Shown here: positions 11,601 to 20,926 of the stretch, in pieces | Layout: each line of letters starts with the position of its first letter | Numbering within the stretch: the first letter of the stretch is position 1 | Assembly (NCBI GenBank): GCA_002104945.1 | Contig: MCFH01000103.1 | Location: forward strand, 1 to 59,416 | DNA from: Piromyces finnis | Taxonomy: Eukaryota; Neocallimastigomycota; Neocallimastigomycetes; Neocallimastigales; Neocallimastigaceae | Direction of reading: 5' to 3' | DNA: 59,416 nt | Notes under the pieces: generated by a model | What the model saw: the letters and a program-made list of their open reading frames with translations, nothing else | What the model was told of the DNA's origin: nothing | Database searches by the model: none | Program-made: the position numbers and the translations under genes

Positions 11601-13246
11601 CATTCTGTCTCGTAGAAGTGATCATTTAGTGAATGTTATTAACTCTGATTTTATCTTGTCTTACTATTTCGCTTCATCATAGTGATAACAAACCTTTAAT
11701 AGATTCTATTTTATCAGAACTTAAAAATGACGATTTGTATAATTCCATTGTTCAATTTAAAATGAATGGTTCTACAAGTAATGCACCTATTAAAAATATT
11801 GATAAAGTTATTATTGATGGTGAAGGATTTTTGTTATTTAATAATTTTATTTATGTTCCTAAATCTCTTAGGACTAGAGTTTTGGAACTCCATCATGATT
11901 CTGTTGCTGCTGGCCATTTCGGCATTAAGAAAACCGTCGAACTTATTTCAAGAAACTTTTGGTGGCCAAGATTTCATTCAGATGTTAAATCCTTTATTAA
12001 ATCTTGCGTGACTTGTTGCAAATCCAAAGTCCCCAGACATAAGCCTTATGGATTGTTATTCCCTTTGGACACTCCTAGTAGACCTTGGTCTGATATCTCT
12101 ATCGACTTTATTGTTGATCTTCCTAAGTCCAGAGATATGACAACCCTTATGGTTGTTGTCGATAGATTTACTAAATTTGCTCACGCCATTCCTTTACGTT
12201 GTCTTCCTACTGCTTCAATTGCTGCTGATGCTTTTATTGCCAATGTCTTCCGTTTGCATGGTCTTCCTGATTCCATCATTTCTGATAGAGGCTCGCAATT
12301 TACTTCTGATTTCTGGTCAAGACTTTGTGACCTTCTTAATATCAATCATTCATTGTCAACTGCTAACCATCCGCAGACAGATGGTCAAACGGAGAGGGTG
12401 AACGGCATATTAGAACAATATTTCCGTTGTTTTATCAATAAGAAGCAGAATAACTGGATTGATCTTATTCCATTTGCTGAATTTGCATATAATAACACTT
12501 TACAGCAATCTATAAATCAATCCCCATTCTTTGCTAATTATGGTTTTCATCCAAAGTTCAGCTTGGAAATCCCGGCTAATGATAGACCTAGTAGAGCTGA
12601 ACAAAGAGTAATTGATATGAATGAAAACTTTAAATTATTAAAAGAAAACTTAGAAAAAGCAAAAGAAACATATAAGAAATATGCCGATATGAAAAGAATG
12701 AGTCCCCCAGAATTTGAAGTGGGAAAGAAGGTATGGTTATTGAAAGATTCTCCGAGAACTAACTTGAAGAAGAAACTAGCACCTCAAATGCTTGGTCCAT
12801 TTGAAATAATTGAAAAAGTTAGTTCTCTCGCTTTTAAATTGAAACTCCCAAAGACAATGAGATGTCATCCAGTCTTTCATGTCTCATTGTTAGAACCATA
12901 CTTTGAAAACGAGTTTATAGATAGGTCTAATAGTAGGAAGAGAAATATTCATCTTAACACAGATTTAATTGAAAAAATTCCAGAAAAAATTGAGAAGATG
13001 AAATCTGTTAATGGTGAAACATTTTATAAGTTATCGTGGAAAGGATTTGATAAATCCACTTGGGTTTCTGAAGATCAGATCCCGGACAAACAATTAATAC
13101 AAGAGTTCGAAAGAAACTCTAAAAAGTCAAAACATAAGTCGAATGACTCCTCCATGAGAATAAGAAAGAATAAAGTTGGTAATCTAATTAAGCATAGATA
13201 CCAACCATTTGTAATTGAAATTCCTTCGAGAAAGGATTCTTTATAA
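8695..13246 (+). pseudogene. Gag-Pol of C with a nonsense codon and a frameshift
   Basis: The first ATG in frame is at 8695; an upstream TTG at 8653 is in the same frame. Gag is followed by a CCHC knuckle (CFLCKQPGHLKFNC, about 9415-9456), protease DSG (9631-9639), RT with YIDD (10819-10830), RNase H, integrase with HHCC finger and DD35E (codons at 12104, 12284 and 12392) and a divergent chromodomain (YKLSWKGF...STWV, about 12950-13125). Two breaks are visible: TGA at 8896-8898, where related Gags have Trp, with the same frame open on both sides; and a shift to the next frame near 11640-11680, between RNase H and integrase. A basic, Asn-rich linker (9930-10240) separates protease from RT. Confidence 0.9.
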
Positions 13247-13282
13247 AGTAATCTCGCAGGAGCTCGACTTATAGAGAGAGAT

Positions 13283-13892
13283 TGTAAAGATATCAAACGC
13301 CACAGATTGATATCTTTAATGTAACTTAAGCCATAAATATTATTGTTTAAGTTACACGAATTATATTACAGAAAAAGAAAATGGGACATAATTTATTTAT
13401 TAATAATTAAAGTTTAAAACAAAATAAATTATTAATTTATTCTTAATGTTTAACAAATAAATTAAAATTCTCAATTCAAATCCCTAGTTTTAGTATTGTT
13501 TTGTAATAGAAATAGACATCTAGTATATAATTATTAAATGTTTAATATATCAATAATACATGGGCACATATTCAAATTGAATAGTACTTAATTTGAATTG
13601 CCAATTGTATTTTACTAAAAATAGTTATAGTTTAAATATTTATTAATAATTAAGATTTTAGTGTAGATTTTAAATAATAATATATAAGAAATAAATAGTT
13701 ATAATATAATATAAATGTATTTAGGAAAAATATAAATAGAAGATATTTTTCATCATTTTATCGATGTAATTGTTATTAATATAATTTCTATTATAATAAA
13801 AGATATTTTTTAACAAAACAATTTTATATAAATCTTTAGTGTTATTGTAATAGAATAGATATCCTAATCTATTCTTTTGTGTCGACTTTACA
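13283..13892 (+). repeat. 3' LTR of C (610 bp)
   Basis: It starts TGTAAAGATATC and ends GTCGACTTTACA. AGAGAGAGA just upstream is the likely polypurine tract. An 11-bp hairpin AAAGATATCAA/TTGATATCTTT (13286-13317) opens the LTR, followed by a second one (TGTAACTTAA/TTAAGTTACA). Almost the whole LTR is shared with family X' (56604-57221), but the last 25 bp are not. Confidence 0.95.
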
Positions 13893-14642
13893 AAAATATT
13901 ATATATAAATTTTTAAATATGAAATTACATATTTTAAATAATAAAAATTATTTTAAATATGGCTGATATGTAGCTAGACATATTAATTTCATATCAGAAA
14001 ATAAAATAAATAAAAAACAACTTTCTCTACAACACATTGATACAAGATACATAAAAAAATATAATATTTTAAATATTTTATGAATAATATGTTAAGGATT
14101 TGAGATGAATTTAGGTAAGTTAGGTCAGAATGCCCTAACCCTACTTATTAAATTAATATAAATTATGTTTTATAATCAAACTTTTATTTATTAATAAATT
14201 TATTAATACATTTTGTTAATCAAATATTTTATTAATCACTAAGTAGAGTTAAAAAACTTAATGATTTCTCGAAAAATTCAATTGTTGAATTAATTTTGAG
14301 TATTTATAATTTTTAAATCAATTAATTAATAATTATTCTATTTAATATAGTTACATTAATTATAAAATACATGATTCCAATTTTAATATAATTAACTATT
14401 CTATAAATTAAAATATATTAAATATTTATATAATGACTTTAAGCTTATGACTTATCTTTATTACTTGCTTAAGTCATTTCAATCATTTGAGGGAGGAATG
14501 ACTAATTATTTCATTTATTTAAATTTCCTTCCACATCAAATGAATAAAGAGATATTATTTAAACTTTAATAAATATAAAATCTTAATAATTATAATTAAT
14601 AAATATCTCTAAAAATATTATTAAATAATGTTTTTCTAAAAT
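13893..14642. other. AT-rich non-coding spacer between C and E
   Basis: There is no open frame of note and no LTR ends were recognised. A small inverted repeat GTTAGG...CCTAAC occurs near 14120-14150. It ends with AAAAT, the left target copy of element E, so it is continuous with the DNA at 46120 before the E insertion. It could be host DNA or an old decayed element. Confidence 0.6.
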
Positions 14643-15171
14643 TGTAATGTTTCTATAAAAATAATATATTTATATAGAAACGTTTCTGTACACAATAGGC
14701 GAGTATATCCACTTAAGTAATATGTTTTTTTAATATATTAATAAAAATATTTTATTTTATTTTATTTTTAAGTTTCTTTATTTAATTTATAAAATAATAT
14801 TTTATAATTTTGTGTAAATTACTTATTTTTTTATTATTAATTAATAAAAACACAAAAAATAATTTTTTTTGTAAATTTTCTTTCCTTTTATACTTTTCCA
14901 AAATTAATTAAAATTTAGGTTTCGGAAAGATAATAGTATTAATTAGTAATTAAATTTTAATTTCCGATATTTGATTGGTCTCGGCTAATTTCAATAAAAT
15001 TTAAAATAAATTTATCGGAATATCTATTTAAAAAATTTTTAAAATCAATAAATAAAATTATTATTTTAAATTTGGTAAAGTTATGTGTCGAACCCACGAC
15101 ATCTATCGTGATTAATTTCGACATTTACCAATATACCAATATTACTAATTTCATTATCAATATTCGTTACA
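14643..15171 (-). repeat. 3' LTR of E (529 bp)
   Basis: In element sense it starts TGTAACGAATATTG (at 15171) and ends ACATTACA (at 14643). It carries tRNA-like A and B boxes and a TATA-like GTATAAAAGG upstream of the self-primer. It is complete, unlike the 5' copy. Confidence 0.95.
15085..15138 (-). promoter_or_regulatory. tRNA-like A and B boxes in LTR-E
   Basis: In element sense, TGGTATATTGG at LTR positions 34-44 fits the A-box consensus at 10 of 11 sites and GTTCGACAC at 79-87 is a perfect B box (GWTCRANNC). Start-to-start spacing is 45 bp, as in tRNA genes. The same boxes in the 5' LTR are at 20102-20112 and 20059-20067. Confidence 0.5.
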
Positions 15172-15207
15172 TGGTCCTCCTCGAATGATTCGGATACCAG
15201 ACGAATC
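15172..15207 (-). promoter_or_regulatory. polypurine tract with upstream hairpin (E)
   Basis: It carries the A/B-type block (GATTCG...CGAATC hairpin, then GAGGAGGACCA) directly before the 3' LTR, with a small change between hairpin and purine run. It lies 65 bases after the Gag-Pol stop codon. Confidence 0.78.
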
Positions 15208-15271
15208 TTTAAAACTTTACAAAAAAATTATAACAAGTTACATACAAAATTACAAATTACATTAAACTAGA

Positions 15272-18200
15272 CTAATAGGGTTCCAAATCAGATACGTGAA
15301 TGATTGGGTAGATTCTAAGTTCATCAGGAAGTTCAAGTTTATAGGATATCGGCGAAACTTTCTTTAAGATTTTAAAAGGTCCAAGTTTCCTTGGTTTAAG
15401 CTTCTTATTTCCATTTCTTATAATTAGATTACTATTTATCCATACTTTATCGCCTACTTTGAGCTCCGGTGGATTTTTTCTATTATTATCATAGTATTTC
15501 TTTTGTTTGTTAATAGCTTCTTTTAAATTTTCTTTAAGTTGTTTTGTTAGTTCATCAAAGTCCTTAATGAATTCTTCAGCTCTAGGCACATCTGAATGAC
15601 TTGGGATGTGGGGAGAATGCTTAGGGTTATAGCCATAGTTGGCAAAAAATGGTGAGTATCTCAAAGATTCTTGAATTGAATTGTTATAGCTAAATTCGGC
15701 AAGATGAAGATATTTGTACCAGTTGGATCCTTTGAGGTTGGAGTAGCACCTTAAGTATTGTTCAACAACGGAGTTCACCCTCTCCGTTAATCCATTAGTT
15801 TGATGGTGAAAAGGAGAAGAGAGTTTAAGATCAATGTTGAATGATTTACAAATTGCGTTCCAAAATTTAGAGGTGAATTGAGTCCCTCTGTCAGAAATTA
15901 TTTCTTCGGGTAATCCATGGAGTCGAAAAATGTTGGACATGAAGGCAGAAGCTGTATCAAGAGCAGAGGGGACTTTAGGAAAAGGAACAAAATGACTCAT
16001 CTTAGTGAGTCTGTCAACAACAACGAAGATACAAGAAAATCCATTTGATGGAGGAAGATCGGTGACAAAATCCATCGAGATAGAGGACCATAGTTTATTT
16101 GCTATCTCTAATGGTTGAAGAAACCCATAAGGTTTATAAGGTTTATGTCTTGAATCCTTTGAGCGGCAACAAATTTCGCAAGAGCGAACGTATTCTTTAA
16201 CGTCCGGGATTAAAGAAGACCACCAGAAATCACGATTTACGAGGGCGATTGTTTTTTTAATACCAAAATGTCCGGCAGAAGGCGAATCATGGCAAATATT
16301 TAAGATAGTAGGACGGCAATTCTTTGGGACATAAACTTTATTGTTGAATAATAAAAAACTGTTACTTAGGGAGAACTTATCAATACTTGGGTGTGGGACC
16401 GGAGGATTCTTCGATTCGAGGTAATAGCAAATATTTTGATAAAATTTGTCATTTTTTAATTCGGATAAGATGTTTTCGTAAAGAGAATAAATAACTGAAG
16501 CGGGAGCACAAAAGTTTTCAGGGCGAAGAACAGAAAGAGGGATTGAATTAGGTTCCATATTATCAGGAGCAGAAGCATAATCAGGTCTGCGAGATAATGC
16601 ATCAGGTTTTCCATTATTGGAGCCGGAGCGATACCTGATGTTGAAATTAAACTCGGCTAGAAAAAGGGACCAACGAACATGCCTTTGGGTCATCTTCTCG
16701 GGCTTCTTTTGATATAATAGGTTTCTGTGATCAGAGAAGATTGTGAATGAAATGGAGGTTCCTTTTAGGAGATGACGCCAGTGTTCTAACGAGTCAACGA
16801 TTGCTAGTAACTCTTTATCGTAAATTGGATAATTTTTTTCCGCAGCAGTGAGTGACCTAGAAAAGAAAGCTATAGGATGAACCTTGTTGTCTGAAAGGGA
16901 ATTTTGCGAGAGAATGGCTCCAATGGCGAAGTTACTGCTATCAGTTTCTACCAAGAATGGAAGTTTCCTGTTAGGATAAGCTAAAATGGGGGCAGAAGAG
17001 AACGTTTTCTTAATGTCTTCAAAGGCTTCTTGCGATTCTTTAGTCCATTCAAACTTAATACCCTTCTTGAGGAAAAGGGTTAATGGCTGAGAACGCTTTG
17101 CGAAGTTGGGAATAAAGCGTCGATAATAGTTAACTAAGCCTAAAAATGATTGAAGTTCTTTAGTATTGGAAGGAACGGGCCATTCAAGAATTGAGGATAC
17201 TTTGGAAGGATCCATATATATCCCATTGTGAGCAATTCGATGTCCAAGGAAGTCGAGAAATGGGACAAAAAATTGGCACTTTTCAATTTTTGCATATAGG
17301 CCAGCTTTCCTTAGCCTAGTAAGAACTTCATCAACGTGTTTGAGATGCATAATCTCATTTTCTGAGAAGATTAAAATGTCGTAGATATAACTAAAGGCAA
17401 ATTCACCGAGTATACCATCCAAAACGTCATTAATGAAGTGCTGAAAAACCGCGGGTGCGTTTTTCAGACCAAAGGGCATTACCAAGTATTCGAAATGACC
17501 AAACTTACAGTTGAAAGCGGTTTTATATTCATCACCGCTCTTGATCCTAACCAAATTATATGCTGAACGTAAATCCAATTTTGAGAATATATTTCCTTTT
17601 CCTAGCTGTTCTAGCATTTCATTAATAAGTGGTAGCGGATACGAATCACGGATTGTGATCTCATTTAGGCGTCTATAATCGACACACATACGTAGGTCGC
17701 CATTCTTCTTAGGCACAAATAGTACTGGAGCCCCAGCTGGTGACTTCGACTTTCTAATAAATCCCTTTGATAAATTATCATCAATATATTCTTTAAGTGC
17801 GGTCGATTCCTTTTCTGTTAATGGATAAATTGGTCCATAAAATAATTGAGATCCTGGTTTGAGATTGATCTCACAGTCATATTGACGGTGTGGAGGAAGG
17901 GTATTTGCTGATTTTTCGTCGAATACATCCTTAAAAGATCTAAGCTTAGAGGGTAACATTTCCATTATTTTCTCTTCTGAATTTAATTCATTAGGAGATT
18001 CGGATTCAATGATATGAGTTGTGAAAGAGCTAGGTATAACTATACAATGTGAAAGGCAATAGTTAGATTTGAATGATATTTCTTTATTGGCGAAGTCAAT
18101 TGTCGGGTTGTGGGTACTAAGCCAATTTATTCCAAGGATTCCACAGTAAGAAGGTAGATCCAAAACATAAAATTCAGTTTGACATTGATGATTCTTATAT

Positions 18201-19243
18201 TTTAAGGAAATAGGAAGAGTTTTACTTAAAATAGGTTGCATTCCTCCAATTCCAGAAATTCTTGGGGGGATGGAACTGGAATCAAATGGAATGTTGTTTT
18301 CCTTAGCAAAATAAACATCCATTAAGTTCAATTCAGAACCAGAATCTAAGAGAAGCTTGACAGTGGTAGAAGTTCCGGCGAAGGCTAGTTCGGTGGTTAG
18401 AATCGGTTGTCTTATATTTTGATTATCTGATAATCTTGGTCGAGCAGGTAATTTTGTATTTGAATGGGAAACAAAAGCTGAGCTTGAGGGTGCTTTATTC
18501 TTCTTATTAGCTAATGGGCAATCTTCTAGTTTATGTTGAGCGGATCCACAATATAAACAAAGATTTTCTTTTCTTCTACGTTCCTTTTCTTCTTTTGTGA
18601 GTGGACCTCGGTGTTTAATAAAAGGTTTAGATTGTTTCGTATTATTAGATGATGAGCTTTTACTAGAAGAATTTTTTCCATTACCAAACAATTGTCTATG
18701 AGCGGATATTCTTGAGTCAATTCTAGTAGCGATAGTCTGCATTGAAGATAGTGTTTTCGGTCCAGGGAACATTTCAAGAATTCTACTAGCTATTGGGTCT
18801 TGAAGGCCTTCCAGAAAAGCATCCATCTTTGCATCCTCATTCCATGTAGATTCGTCCGCATACTTATTAAATTCTAGGATATAATTTTGTATATTACCTA
18901 GACGTCTTTGTTTTATTGTCCTGAGTTTCCTATTGGATACGAAAGCTGAATCAGAAGAACCGTACATTGCTTTTAGCTTTCCAACAAAGGCTTCGTAGTC
19001 ATATAAACATGGGTCATTGTTTTTTATCAGAGAAACAATCCAATTCATTGCATCCCCGTACATTCTAGATATCAAATATACGACTTTATCTGTATCACTG
19101 ACATAACGGTCTGGATAGAGCATAAATATAAGTTCCATCTTAGCAATGAATCCTTTGAAAAATCGACGGTCTCCTGCAAAACCATCTTTCAAAGTTGCAT
19201 TATCTAAGTTACTATTATTCGTATTTAAGAATTCGTGTTCCAT
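15272..19243 (-). pseudogene. Gag-Pol of E (1323 aa), catalytically dead RT
   Basis: One open frame runs from the ATG at 19241-19243 to the TAG at 15272-15274. Order: Gag, CCHC knuckle (CLYCGSAQHKLEDC), protease (LLLDSGS), RT, RNase H, integrase with HHCC finger and DD35E core, GPF module. The RT active site reads YIYD instead of YIDD, a single G to T that removes a metal-binding aspartate; polymerase activity is expected to be lost. A 9-bp tandem duplication adds Lys-Pro-Tyr after the integrase finger (KPYKPYG). The protein ends at HVSDLEPY, where A and B continue into a chromodomain, so E has none. Its leader contains the PBS, and its promoter LTR is split by F and D. Confidence 0.88.
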
Positions 19244-19617
19244 AATTATTTTTTTTTAGGAAATATGCAAGAGAAGAAGAAATCGGAAATTAGAGAAGCT
19301 TAAGGGAGTCCAAAGTCCAAAAGAGAGTCCTAAAGAGAGTTCTAAAGAGAGTTCTAAAATGAGTCTAAAAAAAAATCCTAAAGATAGTCCAAAAGATAAC
19401 AGATTCGAAGAGTTGAGTATTTTTCAAAAGAGTTTGATGGTAGGGAGAATTCAGAATATCTTAATAGATTTCAAAAAAAAATTTAATATAATCCCAGTAG
19501 GTTTCAGTATAGTTTACTGTAGTTCAAAAGATTTCGAAGGAGTTTATCAGCAATAAGTAAATTTTAATATGCTTTGATATACAAGGGTATTGTGTATATT
19601 TCTTAGGGTGTTTTTAT
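19244..19617 (-). other. 5' leader of E with purine-rich tandem repeats
   Basis: On the plus strand this holds imperfect 12-bp repeats (AGAGAGTTCTAA type, about 19325-19375) and more dispersed AGTCCAAAA-like words. An open frame on the plus strand at 19359-19556 is low-complexity and not believed. In element sense it is a pyrimidine-rich untranslated leader between PBS and gag. Confidence 0.7.
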
Positions 19618-19618
19618 T
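19608..19618 (-). promoter_or_regulatory. self-priming primer-binding site of E
   Basis: In element sense AATAAAAACAC (last LTR base plus ten leader bases) is the exact reverse complement of GTGTTTTTATT inside the LTR (plus-strand positions 19817-19827). The TATA-like TATAAAA (19860-19866) is about 39 bp upstream of that start. Confidence 0.6.
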
Positions 19619-20131
19619 GTAATGTTTCTATAAAAATAATATATTTATATAGAAACGTTTCTGTACACAATAGGCGAGTATATCCACTTAAGTAATATGT
19701 TTTTTTAATATATTAATAAAAATATTTTATTTTATTTTATTTTTAAGTTTCTTTATTTAATTTATAAAATAATATTTTATAATTTTGTGTAAATTACTTA
19801 TTTTTTATTATTAATTAATAAAAACACAAAAAATAATTTTTTTTGTAAATTTTCTTTCCTTTTATACTTTTCCAAAATTAATTAAAATTTAGGTTTCGGA
19901 AAGATAATAGTATTAATTAGTAATTAAATTTTAATTTCCGATATTTGATTGGTCTCGGCTAATTTCAATAAAATTTAAAATAAATTTATCGGAATATCTA
20001 TTTAAAAAATTTTTAAAATCAATAAATAAAATTATTATTTTAAATTTGGTAAAGTTATGTGTCGAACCCACGACATCTATCGTGATTAATTTCGACGTTT
20101 ACCAATATACCAATATTACTAATTTCATTAT
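19618..20131 (-). repeat. 5' LTR of E, split by F and D
   Basis: 514 of 529 bp are here; the missing outer 15 bp lie at 33069-33078 and 46106-46119 around the insertions. F is bounded by ATTAT, which is LTR positions 15-19, and D by CAATA, positions 10-14. The two insertions therefore chose adjacent 5-bp targets. Confidence 0.93.
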
Positions 20132-20626
20132 TGTAAGAAATATTTGTGGCCATAAGTTTGCCCACAAATATTTCAATTGAAACCATATATTCTGGTCATC
20201 ATTTATTGGCCAAATATATGTATAACCATATATTAATGGTTATTAATTAAATAGGAAGTTTATTTGCTTTACCCAATCAAGTGGTAAAGAAAATAAACTC
20301 ATATAGTTAAATAGTATAGTCAAAACTAACGTTAAATACTTTAGCGTTAGTATTAAAGTAAATTAGTAACTATAATAATAATTAATGTAGATAATTATAA
20401 TTAATAAATAAAAGATATAATTAAAATATAATTATTTAAGTAAAAGTTATTTCATAAAATATTTATATAAGTGTTTATATTTATTTTAGTGTTATAATAT
20501 TTATTTTCTTTCTTTTATTATTTTTTATAAAACTTTATTTAGTTATTAACTCGTATAGAGAGGTAATAACTAACTTAATTAACTAATTAGTAACTTATTA
20601 ACTAATAATATAAAAAACCTTTTACA
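20132..20626 (+). repeat. 5' LTR of F (495 bp)
   Basis: Its boundaries are TGTAAGAAATATTTG and CCTTTTACA. It opens with a perfect 13-bp hairpin GAAATATTTGTGG/CCACAAATATTTC (20137-20174). A TATA-like TATAGTTAAATA lies at 20302 and the self-primer at 20343-20354. Confidence 0.95.
20302..20354 (+). promoter_or_regulatory. predicted promoter and self-primer of F
   Basis: A weak TATA box at 20302 is followed 41 bp later by AGCGTTAGTATT (20343-20354), which is complementary to the PBS. The start overlaps an inverted repeat ACTAACG...CGTTAGT, so a PBS-like copy also sits just upstream of it. The transcript start is inferred from the Tf1 model, in which the RNA begins with the self-primer. Confidence 0.55.
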
Positions 20627-20637
20627 ATACTAACGCT
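20626..20637 (+). promoter_or_regulatory. self-priming primer-binding site of F
   Basis: AATACTAACGCT at the LTR end is the exact reverse complement of AGCGTTAGTATT at 20343-20354 (12 bases including the final LTR base). Confidence 0.7.
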
Positions 20638-20926
20638 TTATAGTTAGTTCTTACGTTAGCTTAGTTTTAATTAGGTTAGTTTTATTAAAGTTCTTAAAAA
20701 ACATATTTTATTTTATTTAAATTATTGTTTAATAATAATCATTTACAATATTTTATATAATATTCAAATATTATATTTAAAAGAAGTAAATTTATTATTA
20801 AAAATAATTATTTTTTAATAGTTTAGTAATAAAAAGTTCATTATTTTAAAATTTAAAATTCACTATAATCATATTTTATATAATAAATTCTTTAATTTAT
20901 TGAAAGAATTTATTTTAGAGTTAGAA
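20638..20926 (+). other. 5' leader of F
   Basis: An AT-rich untranslated leader between the PBS and the first ATG of gag. No open frame or repeat of note is seen. Confidence 0.6.

Larger units (their letters stand above)
7747..13892 (+). mobile_element. C-family Ty3/gypsy element
   Basis: The element has a 5' LTR remnant (7747-8272), leader, Gag-Pol and 3' LTR (13283-13892). The first 84 bp of the 5' LTR are missing because B inserted there. The bases after the 3' LTR are AAAAT, the likely target site; the partner lies left of the window. The two LTRs differ at only a few positions. The coding region is broken, so the copy is not autonomous. Confidence 0.93.

Noticed and set aside
11633-11690. 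Programmed frameshift in C between RNase H and integrase
   Set aside because: The site is unusual for a Ty3/gypsy frameshift, related families are in one frame, and the copy also has a nonsense codon; mutation is simpler.
19359-19556. 65-codon plus-strand open frame in the E leader
   Set aside because: Low-complexity, antisense to the leader, made of repeated AGTCC/AAAAG words.
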